In this document: positions 16,852 to 26,252 of the stretch, piece by piece
How positions within the stretch are numbered: position 1 is the first letter of the stretch
Layout: each line of letters begins with the position of its first letter
DNA from: Flagellimonas hadalis
GTDB taxonomy: Bacteria; Bacteroidota; Bacteroidia; Flavobacteriales; Flavobacteriaceae
Length of the DNA: 64,000 nucleotides
Assembly: GCF_007785775.2 (NCBI RefSeq)
Contig: NZ_VNIK02000011.1
Location: forward strand, 1 to 64,000
Direction of reading: 5' to 3'
Program-made: the position numbers and the translations under genes
The notes under the pieces: model-generated
The model's input: the letters and a program-made list of their open reading frames with translations, nothing else
What the model was told of the DNA's origin: nothing
The model's database searches: none

Positions 16852-17778
16852 TTACTTAATTTTTGATGCCAATAAATAGAGTACTGCCATGCGGACGGCC
16901 ACTCCGTTCTCCACTTGGTGGAGAATGATGGACTGGTCGGAATCCGCAACATCACTTGTGATCTCCACCCCACGGTTGATGGGCCCCGGGTGCATGATCA
17001 CAATCTGTTTGTCCAAGCTGTCCAGCAGCTCCTTGTTCACCCCAAATTGCTGGGTATATTCGCGGGTAGAGGGAAAATAACTGATGTCCATCCGTTCGTT
17101 CTGGACACGGAGCATATTGGCCACATCACACCATTGCAGGGCCTTTCTCAAATCCGTTTCCACAGTGACACCCAAAGATTCAATATGCTTGGGGATAAGG
17201 GTCCTAGGGCCACAGACCTTGACATTGGCCCCTTGCAGTTTCAATGCGAAGATATTGGAAAGGGCCACCCTGGAGTGCAGTATGTCCCCGACAATGACCA
17301 CGTTCTTCCCACCGACATCGCCCAGTTTTTCCCGTATGGAAAAAGAGTCCAAAAGGGCCTGGGTAGGGTGCTCGTGTGCCCCGTCGCCTGCATTCACTAT
17401 GGCTGCCTTGACGTGCTTTGAAAGGAATATGCCCGCTCCGGGATTGGGATGCCGCATCACTACCATGTCCACTTTCATGGAGAGGATATTGTTCACCGTG
17501 TCGATGAGGGTCTCCCCTTTTTTCACTGAGGACTGGGCCGCGGAAAAATTGACCACATCGGCGGACAAACGTTTTTCGGCCAGCTCGAAGGAAAGCCGTG
17601 TCCGCGTGCTGTTCTCAAAAAAGATGTTGGCAATGGTGATGTCCCTAAGGGTGGGCACTTTTTTTATGGATCGGTTGATGACCTCCTTGAAATGGTCCGC
17701 TGTTTCAAAAATGAGCTCTATATCCTTCTTGTTCAGATATTTGATTCCCAGCAAGTGATCTACACTCAATTCGCTCAT
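16852..17778 (-). CDS. pyrB: Aspartate carbamoyltransferase catalytic subunit
   Basis: The 308-residue length is standard. The carbamoyl-phosphate-binding motif FFENSTRTRLSFE lies at about 53-65, and the HPTQ loop (about 135) and the HPGPINRG segment near the C-terminus are present. The enzyme makes N-carbamoylaspartate, the first committed step of pyrimidine synthesis. It starts four bases after pyrR. No pyrI regulatory subunit is nearby. Confidence 0.97.
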   Translation of the reverse strand: MSELSVDHLLGIKYLNKKDIELIFETADHFKEVINRSIKKVPTLRDITIANIFFENSTRTRLSFELAEKRLSADVVNFSAAQSSVKKGETLIDTVNNILSMKVDMVVMRHPNPGAGIFLSKHVKAAIVNAGDGAHEHPTQALLDSFSIREKLGDVGGKNVVIVGDILHSRVALSNIFALKLQGANVKVCGPRTLIPKHIESLGVTVETDLRKALQWCDVANMLRVQNERMDISYFPSTREYTQQFGVNKELLDSLDKQIVIMHPGPINRGVEITSDVADSDQSIILHQVENGVAVRMAVLYLLASKIK

Positions 17779-17782
17779 TGTT

Positions 17783-18319
17783 CTATTTGCTTACTAAATA
17801 TACAATATCTTCCCCGTCATTTTCTTCCCACATCACCTTCACTTTTTCTTCGTTGATGGCGTCCACCTGCCTGCCCCTGTAATTGGGCTGTATGGGCAAA
17901 TGTCTGCTGAAACGTCTATCGATCAAGGTGAGCAGTTCGATGCTCTTCGGTCTTCCAAAGGATTGTATTGCCGTGAGGGCAGACCTTATGCTCCTTCCCG
18001 TGTACAGCACATCATCAATGAAAACCACTTTTTTGTCCTCGACCAGAAAGTCCATTTTAGTGGTATTGGCCTTTAGGATCTCCCCGCGTCCAAAATCGTC
18101 CCTAAAAAAGGTAATGTCCAAAAAACCTAGGGAAATGTCCTTCACCTCGTACTCCTGTTTCAGGATCTTGGCCAACCTTTCGGCCAAAAATACGCCCCTT
18201 GGCTGAATGCCTATGAGTGCCGTATCCGTGAAGTCCAAATGGTTTTCCAATAGCTGACAGGCCAGCCGGTGCAGTATGATGTTGATTTCCTTTGAAGTGA
18301 GAAGTACTTTTTGGCTCAT
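17783..18319 (-). CDS. pyrR: Bifunctional pyrimidine regulator / uracil phosphoribosyltransferase
   Basis: I choose the ATG at 18319 (178 residues, MSQKVLLTSKEIN). An ATG at 18349 lies inside the predicted promoter and is unlikely. The PRPP-binding motif VVFIDDVLYTGRS and the GIQPRGVFLA loop identify PyrR. In Bacillus it controls pyr operons by mRNA attenuation and has weak UPRT activity. The leader here is only about 20 bases and pyrR-pyrB are four bases apart. There is no room for an attenuator, so control of this operon by that mechanism is doubtful. Confidence 0.94.
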   Translation of the reverse strand: MSQKVLLTSKEINIILHRLACQLLENHLDFTDTALIGIQPRGVFLAERLAKILKQEYEVKDISLGFLDITFFRDDFGRGEILKANTTKMDFLVEDKKVVFIDDVLYTGRSIRSALTAIQSFGRPKSIELLTLIDRRFSRHLPIQPNYRGRQVDAINEEKVKVMWEENDGEDIVYLVSK

Positions 18320-18346
18320 AGGTTGTGCGACCGACTCTGTTGTATG

Positions 18347-18375
18347 CAAAAGTAAACAATTCTTTAGAATGGCAA
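18347..18375 (-). promoter_or_regulatory. Promoter of the pyrR-pyrB operon
   Basis: The minus strand has TTG (18375-18373), an 18-base spacer and TACTTTTG (18354-18347), a complete Bacteroidetes promoter. Transcription should start near 18341, giving a leader of about 20 bases to the ATG at 18319. Confidence 0.75.
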
Positions 18376-18387
18376 CGACACAAAAAA

Positions 18388-18411
18388 AGCCCCACTGTTT
18401 CCAGTGGGGCT
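18388..18411 (-). terminator. Intrinsic terminator of rpsA
   Basis: A perfect 10-base stem (AGCCCCACTG / CAGTGGGGCT) with a TTTC loop lies 22 bases after the rpsA stop. It is followed on the minus strand by a run of seven T. Confidence 0.92.
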
Positions 18412-18432
18412 TTTGTTTTAAGGAAAACCGGA

Positions 18433-20265
18433 TTACTTTTTCTTGGAATCGGCCTCCATTTTATCCTTCAATGCTTGCAACTGGGAGTTGGCATCACCAA
18501 GGGTGGGTGCCGCCTCATCGGAAGAGGAAGACCTCTTCTTGGCCGCTTTTACATTGTTCTCTTCTTGCTCTCTAAAGATAGCGGTGTGGCTGGCCACAAC
18601 TCGTTTGAAATCTTTGTTGAACTCGATGATCTTGAACTCTACTTCTTCACCTTTCACCAATTTCTTGCCATCTTCTTTTTCCATGTGGCGTTGTGGAACA
18701 AATCCAACAATATCCTCATTGAAGTTGATGGTAGCTCCCTTGTCCACTACTTCTGCAATGGCAGCTTTGTGGATGGTTCCTTCAGCAAACTCCTCGGAGT
18801 ACTTGTCCCAAGGGTTCTCTGTGGTCTGCTTGTGGCCTAAGCTCAACTTGCGTCCTTCCACATCCAACTCAAGAACTTCCACTTCCAAGGTGTCACCAAC
18901 GGTAACGAACTCGGATGGATGCTTGATCTTTTTGGTCCAAGAAAGGTCGGAGATATAGATCAACCCGTCAATTCCTTCTTCCAACTCTACGAATACGCCA
19001 AAGTTGGTGAAGTTACGAACGATCCCTTTGTGCTTGGATCCCACTGGATATTTGGAAGTGATATCGGTCCATGGGTCTGGGGTCAATTGCTTGATACCCA
19101 AAGACATTTTACGATCTTCCCTGTCCAAGGTAAGGACAACGGCCTCTACCTCGTCACCAACGTTCACGAAGTCTTGGGCAGAACGCAAGTGCGTTGACCA
19201 GGACATTTCGGAAACGTGGATCAGACCTTCAACACCTTCAGCAACTTCGATAAAGGCACCGTAGTCGGCAATCACCACTACTTTACCTTTTACTTTGTCA
19301 CCTACTTTGATCTCATCCCCAAGGGCATCCCATGGGTGTTTCTCCAACTGCTTAAGACCCAATTGGATTCTTGACTTGTTGTCATCGAAGTCAAGGATAA
19401 CCACGTTCAGTTTCTGATCCAACTCAACAACTTCGTTGGGGTGGTTGATCCTACTCCAGGAAAGGTCGGTAATGTGGATCAAACCGTCCACGCCACCTAG
19501 GTCGATGAACACACCATACGAAGTGATGTTCTTCACGACACCTTCCAATACTTGACCTTTCTCCAATTGGCCGATGATCTCTTTCTTCTGTTCTTCGATG
19601 TCCGCTTCGATCAGGGCTTTGTGGGAAACCACTACGTTCTTGAACTCGTGGTTGATCTTCACTACCTTGAACTCCATGGTCTTCCCTACGTATTGATCGT
19701 AGTCACGGATAGGCTTCACATCGATTTGGGAACCTGGCAAGAACGCCTCGATTCCGAAAACGTCAACGATCATACCACCTTTGGTCCTACATTTTACGAA
19801 ACCTTGTACGATTTCTTCCTTGTCATGGGCGGCATTGACGCGATCCCAAGCCATGATGGTCCTTGCCTTTCGGTGGGAAAGCACCAATTGACCGGTCTTG
19901 TCCTCACGGATATCTATGAGTACCTCAACCTTGTCACCAACCTTTAGGTTGGGGTTGTAACGGAACTCGTTCAAGGAGATCACCCCTTCGGATTTTGCAT
20001 TGATGTCGATGATGGCCTCACGGTCGGTCATGTGCACCACTTTTCCTTCGACTACTTCCTCATCGGCAGTGTCCACAAAATTTTCCTCCACAAGGGTCTC
20101 GAATTCCTTGAGCTTCTTGTCATCTACGCGCTCAATTCCTTCTTCATACTTGTCCCAATCAAAATTGGCCAGGAATTCCTGTGGATCTTGTTTGGGCTGT
20201 GTTTCTTTTACTTCTGGTGCTGCGGCAGTTTCTGTTGCCTCAACGGTTGTTTTTTCTTCAGCCAT
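18433..20265 (-). CDS. rpsA: 30S ribosomal protein S1
   Basis: From the ATG at 20265 (MAEEKTTVEATE) the protein has 610 residues. An acidic, alanine-rich N-terminal extension of about 55 residues precedes six S1 (OB-fold) repeats, recognisable from phrases such as GVFIDLGGVDGLIHITDLSW, GAFIEVAEGVEGLIHVSEM and GVFVELEEGIDGLIYISDL. Repeats 3-5 are the most canonical, and the first and last are divergent. A lysine/serine-rich tail ends the protein. S1 recruits mRNA to the 30S subunit, which matters for the weakly Shine-Dalgarno-dependent Bacteroidetes. A perfect promoter and a strong terminator flank it, so it is monocistronic. Confidence 0.97.
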   Translation of the reverse strand: MAEEKTTVEATETAAAPEVKETQPKQDPQEFLANFDWDKYEEGIERVDDKKLKEFETLVEENFVDTADEEVVEGKVVHMTDREAIIDINAKSEGVISLNEFRYNPNLKVGDKVEVLIDIREDKTGQLVLSHRKARTIMAWDRVNAAHDKEEIVQGFVKCRTKGGMIVDVFGIEAFLPGSQIDVKPIRDYDQYVGKTMEFKVVKINHEFKNVVVSHKALIEADIEEQKKEIIGQLEKGQVLEGVVKNITSYGVFIDLGGVDGLIHITDLSWSRINHPNEVVELDQKLNVVILDFDDNKSRIQLGLKQLEKHPWDALGDEIKVGDKVKGKVVVIADYGAFIEVAEGVEGLIHVSEMSWSTHLRSAQDFVNVGDEVEAVVLTLDREDRKMSLGIKQLTPDPWTDITSKYPVGSKHKGIVRNFTNFGVFVELEEGIDGLIYISDLSWTKKIKHPSEFVTVGDTLEVEVLELDVEGRKLSLGHKQTTENPWDKYSEEFAEGTIHKAAIAEVVDKGATINFNEDIVGFVPQRHMEKEDGKKLVKGEEVEFKIIEFNKDFKRVVASHTAIFREQEENNVKAAKKRSSSSDEAAPTLGDANSQLQALKDKMEADSKKK

Positions 20266-20380
20266 GTGCTGATTCAAATTTGTATTCCGCGCTTTACAAG
20301 AGTTGGACAATCACCGCGAAAGTGGTTTTTAAAAATGTTCCTGTTCCCTTTTCCTCTTGCTTCCTTGCCAAAAAGGTGTG

Positions 20381-20411
20381 CAAAAATACAATTAATTTAT
20401 TGATTCACAAA
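20381..20411 (-). promoter_or_regulatory. Promoter of rpsA
   Basis: The minus strand reads TTTG (20411-20408), a 19-base spacer, then TATTTTTG (20388-20381). This is a textbook Bacteroidetes promoter. It predicts a 5' leader of about 110 bases before the ATG at 20265, long enough for autoregulation. Confidence 0.88.
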
Positions 20412-20524
20412 GCCTATGGCACCGAAGGTTGACGTAAAGAAAGTATTACCATAATTTAATGGTAAAATAAGGGCATTATGGTTATATTGAGGGTTCTAAT
20501 TGTTAACTATAAAATAAGAAAAAC

Positions 20525-20905
20525 ATGAGCGCAAAAGCAAAGTATCAGCCTGTTCTGGACCTCGGTCTCAAACTGAACATAAAGGATGGTGATGTCACCG
20601 AGGACGGTGGTGTCCTAAAAATCAAGGGAGTGGCCGCCACACCTTATGAAAAGAACATCCTGTGGGACAAGATAAAGGAGATTGGGGGCGAGAAACCTTT
20701 GGACATCAAGGCCAACATCACTGTGGCGGACGACTCGGTCTACCACAGGCATACCGTGAAAAGTGGGGAATCGTTGAGCAAGATCGCGAAGCACTATTAT
20801 GGGGATGCCATGAAGTACAACAAAATCTTTGAAGCGAACACAAACATCCTGAAAAACCCGGATGTGATCCATCCCGATCAGGTGTTGGTGATCCCTAACT
20901 TATAG
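20525..20905 (+). CDS. LysM domain protein (YgaU/Kbp-like)
   Basis: The 126-residue protein has no signal peptide. The first 70 residues resemble a small BON-like domain and residues 76-124 form a LysM domain (HTVKSGESLSKIAKHYYGD, ending VLVIPNL). This BON-plus-LysM layout matches E. coli Kbp/YgaU, a potassium-binding protein, although its function in Bacteroidetes is not settled. It diverges from rpsA. It is probably monocistronic, with a terminator at 20977-20994. Confidence 0.85.
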   Translation: MSAKAKYQPVLDLGLKLNIKDGDVTEDGGVLKIKGVAATPYEKNILWDKIKEIGGEKPLDIKANITVADDSVYHRHTVKSGESLSKIAKHYYGDAMKYNKIFEANTNILKNPDVIHPDQVLVIPNL

Positions 20906-20910
20906 AGTAT

Positions 20911-20967
20911 TGTCACATCGAGCGCAGTCGAGATGTCTTTTGGTTCTCGACTGCGCTCGAACTGACA
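20911..20967. repeat. REP-like inverted repeat
   Basis: A perfect 15-base inverted repeat (CGAGCGCAGTCGAGA at 20919-20933, its complement at 20945-20959) extends to 23 bases with two mismatches. It directly follows the LysM gene. The CGAGCGCAGTCGAG core is a dispersed intergenic repeat I recall from several Flavobacteriia genomes. No second copy is seen in this window. Confidence 0.7.
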
Positions 20968-20976
20968 TTTAAAGAA

Positions 20977-20998
20977 AGGCGCCCAAAGGCGTCTTTTT
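20977..20998 (+). terminator. Intrinsic terminator after the LysM gene
   Basis: A 7-base stem AGGCGCC / GGCGTCT (one G-T pair) with a CAAA loop is followed by TTTT. It lies about 70 bases past the stop, just beyond the REP-like repeat. Confidence 0.75.
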
Positions 20999-21151
20999 AC
21001 TTTTTGGAAGATTCTCCATCAATTTCAGCTTGTGTTCCATCAGATCAAAAGGCGCATCCATCAATTCCCTATTATTTTTCCCCATAACTATCCTTACTTT
21101 CAATATTTCATAAACAATGCACCACGGACCAATCGGGCATTGAATGGAAAA

Positions 21152-21925
21152 ATGAAACACATCCATATACTTGTTGTACTGCTATTTGTTTTGACCTCAT
21201 GTTTAAGTGAAAAGAACAAGTCGGAGAAAAAGAACGAGACAATCCAATCTGCACCCATTGAAAAGGGACAGGAAATTTCCAAGGAAATCGTTCCAACCGA
21301 TACAATGCCGCCCCAAATATCATTGGACGGACATTTGGACACTTTGGATGTCAAAATATCCAATATGAACGCTTCTGAATTTGAAATCCCAGTTGCTTCA
21401 TCCGATGGAAAATATGTATTGGTCAAGTTCTATATTTATTCCTGCTGTATTGATTATGGCGATTTCTTTCGTTTATACCATCAAAATGAAGAAGTGTGGA
21501 CCATCCAGACCTATCCGGCCGAAGACACCCGCTGGTCGGATGCCAATTTTGACTCTGTCAATATCCAACTCCATCGACTTTTGAACACCAGAAGTTTCGC
21601 AGAAATGCAGCCAATCCACACATACACTATCGATACTTTGGAAAACACTTCAAGACTTTCATTGTCCATCAAGTTCAACCTGAACAATATCAACTATAAA
21701 AGTGACACCTTTCACATTGAAGCCATCGACTATGAAAATAGCCGGTGTTGTCAAGGTGGATATATTGAGGAAAACTATGTTTGCAAGATACTTCCTGAAA
21801 TCAGGGCTATTTGGGCAGATGCCCGTTTCAGAATAATCCTGCTTGAATATGGAATTATCCATAATCTTAATGGCTGTGATCGTGGACCCTTTTTCAAAAC
21901 TGTACATATAAATGAAGAAAATTAA
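21152..21925 (+). CDS. Hypothetical lipoprotein
   Basis: The ATG at 21152 opens a lipoprotein signal peptide (MKHIHILVVLLFVLTSC, cysteine at 17). The 257-residue product has a charged, threonine/proline-rich linker and then a beta-rich domain (from about residue 70) with a CC pair in IYSCCIDYG and another in NSRCCQGG. I recognise no family. The region is somewhat richer in A+T than its housekeeping neighbours, and the 291 bases that follow hold no gene or signal I can support. Confidence 0.7.
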   Translation: MKHIHILVVLLFVLTSCLSEKNKSEKKNETIQSAPIEKGQEISKEIVPTDTMPPQISLDGHLDTLDVKISNMNASEFEIPVASSDGKYVLVKFYIYSCCIDYGDFFRLYHQNEEVWTIQTYPAEDTRWSDANFDSVNIQLHRLLNTRSFAEMQPIHTYTIDTLENTSRLSLSIKFNLNNINYKSDTFHIEAIDYENSRCCQGGYIEENYVCKILPEIRAIWADARFRIILLEYGIIHNLNGCDRGPFFKTVHINEEN

Positions 21926-22216
21926 ATTTTCAACATTGCCTTGCTCCTCTTCACCATTGTCCCTTGAACAAAGTCGTGATTGACTTCTGGTTTCCCCCAT
22001 AGGCTTGGAGTGATTTTCTTTCCGTCCAAAATCTGATCCGTCAACCCAAAACAACCATTTATCAATCCAAATAGGGTCTCCATAAATTCACGAGGACACA
22101 TAGGGCAGAAAAAGCTAATTTCAATTCTTGGGATGCCTGTTTTGATAACCTTTGCCCAAAAAAGAGCGAAGCAAATTCAAACCATGCGTACCAACATATC
22201 AAAAAAACAAACGAAC

Positions 22217-22984
22217 ATGAAACTGATTTTCATACTTGGATTGATACTGATACCGCAAATGGGGATTTCACAAATCAGCGAGATTGGGCCGTCTACCATA
22301 AAACTTCTGGACTTGACTTTTCAAGGGGAAGAAGAGTTTAACAAAAATCGGGCGGCGGCGCAGCAAGTGCTGGCCAAGATGAGAAGACTAGGGGTGGAAT
22401 TTGGTGAATTATCGCAAGAAGATCAGCAGATATACATGAAAGATCCAGAGACAATGGGGAGTTATTGGGACATTCTTGGCGGAGGATGTAGCTGGTATTG
22501 CGGTGGCGGCCCAAAGGACATCACAGCCTCAAGTTATTTAAAGCAGCAAGGCGGCATGGACTACACACCTCTGAATATACATGATTCAGACTATAAGCAT
22601 GTGTGGGCCGAAGGAGTGGACGGTGACGGCATTGGGGAATATATATTGTATACTTTTAGTGGAGCCTCACCACGGATCAATGAAATCATCGTGGTAAATG
22701 GATATGTCAAAAGCAAAACTGCCTGGGAAAACAACTCGAGAGTAAAAAAATTAAAAGTGTATGTCAATGACAAACCGTACGTCATTTTACACCTTCAAGA
22801 TAGCCGAAGTTCACAGCATTTTAGAGTAGATCCCATTGGAAATGGCGACCGGGAAGACACTGATGCCCTTCTGGCAAAACCCGACTGGACCTTAAAATTT
22901 GAAATACTTGATGTATATAAAGGATTAAAATATGATGATACCGTAATTTCGGAAATCTATTTTGATGGTCTAGATGTCCATTAA
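22217..22984 (+). CDS. Exported protein with a discoidin-like, NADase-type glycan-binding domain
   Basis: The ATG at 22217 gives a 255-residue protein with a cleavable signal (MKLIFILGLILIPQMGISQ). After a helical segment (about 25-70) and a GGGCSWYCGGGP loop, residues 95-250 show the pattern of a jelly-roll domain: ITASSYL, HVWAEGVDGDGIGE, NEIIVVNGY, KLKVYVNDKP and TVISEIYFDG. As I recall, this matches the NADase-type glycan-binding (F5/8-like) domain of Bacteroidetes exported proteins. No catalytic domain is attached. Ligand and role are unknown. Confidence 0.75.
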   Translation: MKLIFILGLILIPQMGISQISEIGPSTIKLLDLTFQGEEEFNKNRAAAQQVLAKMRRLGVEFGELSQEDQQIYMKDPETMGSYWDILGGGCSWYCGGGPKDITASSYLKQQGGMDYTPLNIHDSDYKHVWAEGVDGDGIGEYILYTFSGASPRINEIIVVNGYVKSKTAWENNSRVKKLKVYVNDKPYVILHLQDSRSSQHFRVDPIGNGDREDTDALLAKPDWTLKFEILDVYKGLKYDDTVISEIYFDGLDVH

Positions 22985-23049
22985 GTTGTGAGAACATCTT
23001 TGCTTCTTTAAGAAAGGGGAAACTTTAAAAACGCCACGGTGTCGACCCC

Positions 23050-23748
23050 TCACTTTTGCTTCGCAATCACCCGTTGCGAAAAATCGTAAATGCGTTCAAA
23101 CTGTTCTTCCAACCCCATATCGCCATTATCGAACTCAATGGCATCCTTGGCCTTTTTTAAGGGGGAAACAGTGCGGGTGGAGTCAATCCGGTCCCGTTCC
23201 TGCACATTTTTGAGCACTTCTTCATAGGTGACCTCCTCCCCTTTGTCCAACAATTCCTTATAGCGTCTTGCTGCCCTCGTCTCTGGGGATGCCGTCATGA
23301 ACAATTTGAGCTCCGCATCGGGGAAAACCACAGTGCCGATGTCCCTTCCGTCCATCACAATGCCCTTGTCCTTGCCCATCTCCTGTTGGATCCCGACGAG
23401 CATTTCACGCACTTCCTTGATGGCGGCCACTTTGCTTACATATCCGGAAACTTTCATGGACCGGATCTCCCTTTCCACATTTTCGCCGTTCAGGTGCATT
23501 TCCGAAATCCCCAAATCCGTATTCGGGACAAACTTGAGCTTTATCTCTGGTAATTTTTGGACCAATGCAGCTACCTCTATCTCCCCTTCGGCATCAATAA
23601 GTCCATGGTTGAGCGCATAGAGGGACACGGCCCTGTACATGGCTCCCGTGTCCACATAAATATAGCCAAGGGTCTTGGCCAAACGTTTGGCAATGGTGCT
23701 CTTCCCTGTGGACGAATGTCCGTCTATCGCAATCGTAATTTTTCCCAT
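23050..23748 (-). CDS. cmk: Cytidylate kinase
   Basis: The 232-residue protein has the P-loop DGHSSTGKSTIAKRL (about 8-22), the GAMYRAV substrate motif (36-42) and MDGRDIGTVVFPDA (about 135), all typical of Cmk. It phosphorylates CMP and dCMP. It lies 53 bases after lon on the same strand. A TAnnTTTG box nearly touches its ATG, so it may be transcribed separately as a leaderless mRNA. Confidence 0.96.
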   Translation of the reverse strand: MGKITIAIDGHSSTGKSTIAKRLAKTLGYIYVDTGAMYRAVSLYALNHGLIDAEGEIEVAALVQKLPEIKLKFVPNTDLGISEMHLNGENVEREIRSMKVSGYVSKVAAIKEVREMLVGIQQEMGKDKGIVMDGRDIGTVVFPDAELKLFMTASPETRAARRYKELLDKGEEVTYEEVLKNVQERDRIDSTRTVSPLKKAKDAIEFDNGDMGLEEQFERIYDFSQRVIAKQK

Positions 23749-23752
23749 GCGC

Positions 23753-23760
23753 CAAAAATA
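23753..23760 (-). promoter_or_regulatory. Candidate cmk promoter -7 element
   Basis: The minus strand reads TATTTTTG, ending five bases before the cmk ATG at 23748. Transcription would start at or beside the start codon. No good -33 element is seen, so the call is tentative. Confidence 0.4.
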
Positions 23761-23801
23761 GGCAGAAACGCCCTTATGATCATATGACGACCGTCATTGA
23801 A

Positions 23802-26252
23802 TTATAGGGTCTTCGCATTTTTCACCTTCTGTCCCGTAATGGCAATGTCGATGACCTCGCTCATATCCGTGACATAATGGAAGGTGAGCCCTTTCAGATA
23901 TTCTTCCTTGATTTCCTCAATGTCCTTTCTATTGTCCTTGCACAGGATGATCTCATTGATCCTGGCCCTTTTTGCGGCCAAAATCTTTTCCTTGATCCCC
24001 CCAACGGGCAATACTTTGCCGCGAAGGGTGATCTCGCCGGTCATGGCAAGGCTCTTTTTTACCTTGCGTTGGGTAAAGAGCGACACCAAGGAGGTCAACA
24101 TCGTGATCCCTGCACTGGGTCCGTCCTTGGGTGTGGCACCCTCGGGCACGTGGATGTGCACATTATATCTATCGAACACATCGGGGTCGATACCAAAGGT
24201 ATCTGCGTTGGACTTGATGTATTCCATGGCTATGGTCGCGGATTCCTTCATCACTTTGCCCAAGTTCCCAGTGATGTTCAGCATCCCCTTTCCTTTGGAA
24301 AGAATGGATTCGATAAAAAGGATGTCGCCGCCCACACTGGTCCAGGCCAAGCCTGTGACCACACCGGCCACTTCATTGTTCTCGTACTTGTCGCGCTCCA
24401 ATCGGGCAGGCCCCAACACCTTTTCCACATCGGCATCGGATACTTTCACGCTGTACTCCTCCTCTATGGCGATGGATTTTGCGGCATAGCGCACCATTTT
24501 GGCCAATTGTTTCTCCAGGTTACGTACCCCGGACTCGCGGGTGTAGCCCTCCACTATCTTCTCCAATTGGCGTTTGCCGATTTTCAGGTCCTTGGCAGAA
24601 AGCCCATGTTCCTTCAATTGTTTGGGCAACAGGTGCCGCTTGGCAATCTCCACCTTCTCCTCTATGGTATATCCCGTCACATTGATGATTTCCATACGGT
24701 CCAGCAAAGCGGGTTGTATGCTGGACAGGTTATTCGCCGTGGCGATGAACATCACTTTGGAAAGGTCGTAGCCCATTTCCAGGAAATTGTCATGGAACTC
24801 CGCATTCTGTTCTGGGTCCAACACCTCCAACATGGCAGAGGAGGGATCGCCTTGATGGCTGTTCGACAATTTATCGATCTCGTCCAAGATGAAGACCGGG
24901 TTGGAAGTTCCAGCCTTCTTCAAACTTTGGATGATACGTCCCGGCATGGCCCCGATATAGGTTTTTCGATGACCACGTATCTCGGCCTCATCACGCAAGC
25001 CGCCCAATGACATGCGCACGTATTCCCTACCCAAGGCTTCTGCCACGGATTTGCCCAAAGAGGTCTTGCCCACACCCGGAGGTCCGTACAGACAAAGAAT
25101 GGGCGATTTCATATCGTTGCGGAGTTTCAACACGGCGAGGTATTCTATGATACGTCGCTTCACATCTTCCAGACCATAATGATCCCTGTCCAAGATCTGC
25201 TGTGCCCGTTTCAGGTCAAACTTGTCCTTGGAATATTCGTTCCAGGGCAGGTCGAGGATCAGATCTAGGTAATTCCGCTGAATGGAATACTCCGCCACTT
25301 GGGGGTTCATACGCTGCATTTTGGCCAGTTCCTTTTCAAAATGCTCCTGGACGTTCTTGTTCCATTTTTTCTTTTTGGCCTTTATGCGCATTTCCTCCAC
25401 CTCTTCTTCATAAGATAGGCCACCAAGTTCCTCTTGGATGGTCTTCATCTGTTGGTGCAGGAAGTACTCTCGTTGCTGCTGGTCCATATCGCTGCGCACC
25501 TTGCTCTGGATATCGTTGCGCAGTTCCAGTTTCTGAAGTTCCATGTTCATGTACTTCAAGGTGGCCAAGGCCCTTTCCTGAAGGTTCGGGATTTCCAGCA
25601 ACTGCTGCTTCTCCGCAACGCTCAGGTTCAGGTTGGAGGACACAAAGTTGATCAGGAACGAATTGCTCTGGATGTTCTTGATGGCAAAAGTGGCCTCACT
25701 GGGAATGTTGGGGTTGTCCTTGATGATCCTAAAGGCCAGTTCCTTGATGGAATCGATGATGGCCTCAAATTCCTTGCTTTTCTCATCGGGCCGTATCTCT
25801 TCGGCCTCCTTTACCTTGGCGGTCAAATAGGGTTTTTCGGTGACAATGCTCTCTATCTGGAACCTCTTTTTTCCTTGGATGATGACGGTGGTGTTGCCAT
25901 CCGGCATTTGGAGCACCCTTAGGATGCGGGCCACAGTACCCAAGGTATTGATATCGTTAACCCCTGGGTTTTCGGTCTGCTCGTCCTTTTGGGACACCAC
26001 ACCTATCGTTTTGGAGCCATTGTTGGCATCCTTGATCAGGTTGATGGACTTGTCCCTTCCCGCAGTAATCGGAATCACCACCCCTGGGAACAAAACGGTA
26101 TTTCGTAGGGGAAGCACGGGCAAGGTATCCGGCAGTTCCTCCTTGTTCATCTGTTCTTCATCCTCAGGGGTGAGCAGCGGAATCAATTCCGCATCCTCAT
26201 CCAATCCCTGAAGGTCAATATTGTCAAATCTTGATATTTTCATCTCTCCCAT
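23802..26252 (-). CDS. lon: ATP-dependent protease La (Lon)
   Basis: The 816-residue protein has the Lon N-terminal substrate domain (about 42-245) and a coiled-coil linker. The AAA+ module carries Walker A GPPGVGKT (390-397) and Walker B VFILDEID (453-460). The protease domain has catalytic Ser713 in DGPSAG and a lysine in GGIKEK (751-756), forming the Ser-Lys dyad. Lon degrades misfolded and regulatory proteins in the cytosol. The start may be the ATG at 26252 or the one at 26243, which a GGGAGAG precedes. No heat-shock operator was recognised. Confidence 0.97.
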   Translation of the reverse strand: MGEMKISRFDNIDLQGLDEDAELIPLLTPEDEEQMNKEELPDTLPVLPLRNTVLFPGVVIPITAGRDKSINLIKDANNGSKTIGVVSQKDEQTENPGVNDINTLGTVARILRVLQMPDGNTTVIIQGKKRFQIESIVTEKPYLTAKVKEAEEIRPDEKSKEFEAIIDSIKELAFRIIKDNPNIPSEATFAIKNIQSNSFLINFVSSNLNLSVAEKQQLLEIPNLQERALATLKYMNMELQKLELRNDIQSKVRSDMDQQQREYFLHQQMKTIQEELGGLSYEEEVEEMRIKAKKKKWNKNVQEHFEKELAKMQRMNPQVAEYSIQRNYLDLILDLPWNEYSKDKFDLKRAQQILDRDHYGLEDVKRRIIEYLAVLKLRNDMKSPILCLYGPPGVGKTSLGKSVAEALGREYVRMSLGGLRDEAEIRGHRKTYIGAMPGRIIQSLKKAGTSNPVFILDEIDKLSNSHQGDPSSAMLEVLDPEQNAEFHDNFLEMGYDLSKVMFIATANNLSSIQPALLDRMEIINVTGYTIEEKVEIAKRHLLPKQLKEHGLSAKDLKIGKRQLEKIVEGYTRESGVRNLEKQLAKMVRYAAKSIAIEEEYSVKVSDADVEKVLGPARLERDKYENNEVAGVVTGLAWTSVGGDILFIESILSKGKGMLNITGNLGKVMKESATIAMEYIKSNADTFGIDPDVFDRYNVHIHVPEGATPKDGPSAGITMLTSLVSLFTQRKVKKSLAMTGEITLRGKVLPVGGIKEKILAAKRARINEIILCKDNRKDIEEIKEEYLKGLTFHYVTDMSEVIDIAITGQKVKNAKTL

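Noticed and set aside
23877-25010. Plus-strand frame of 377 codons opposite lon
   Set aside because: Lon motifs on the minus strand are complete; this frame has no recognisable domain.
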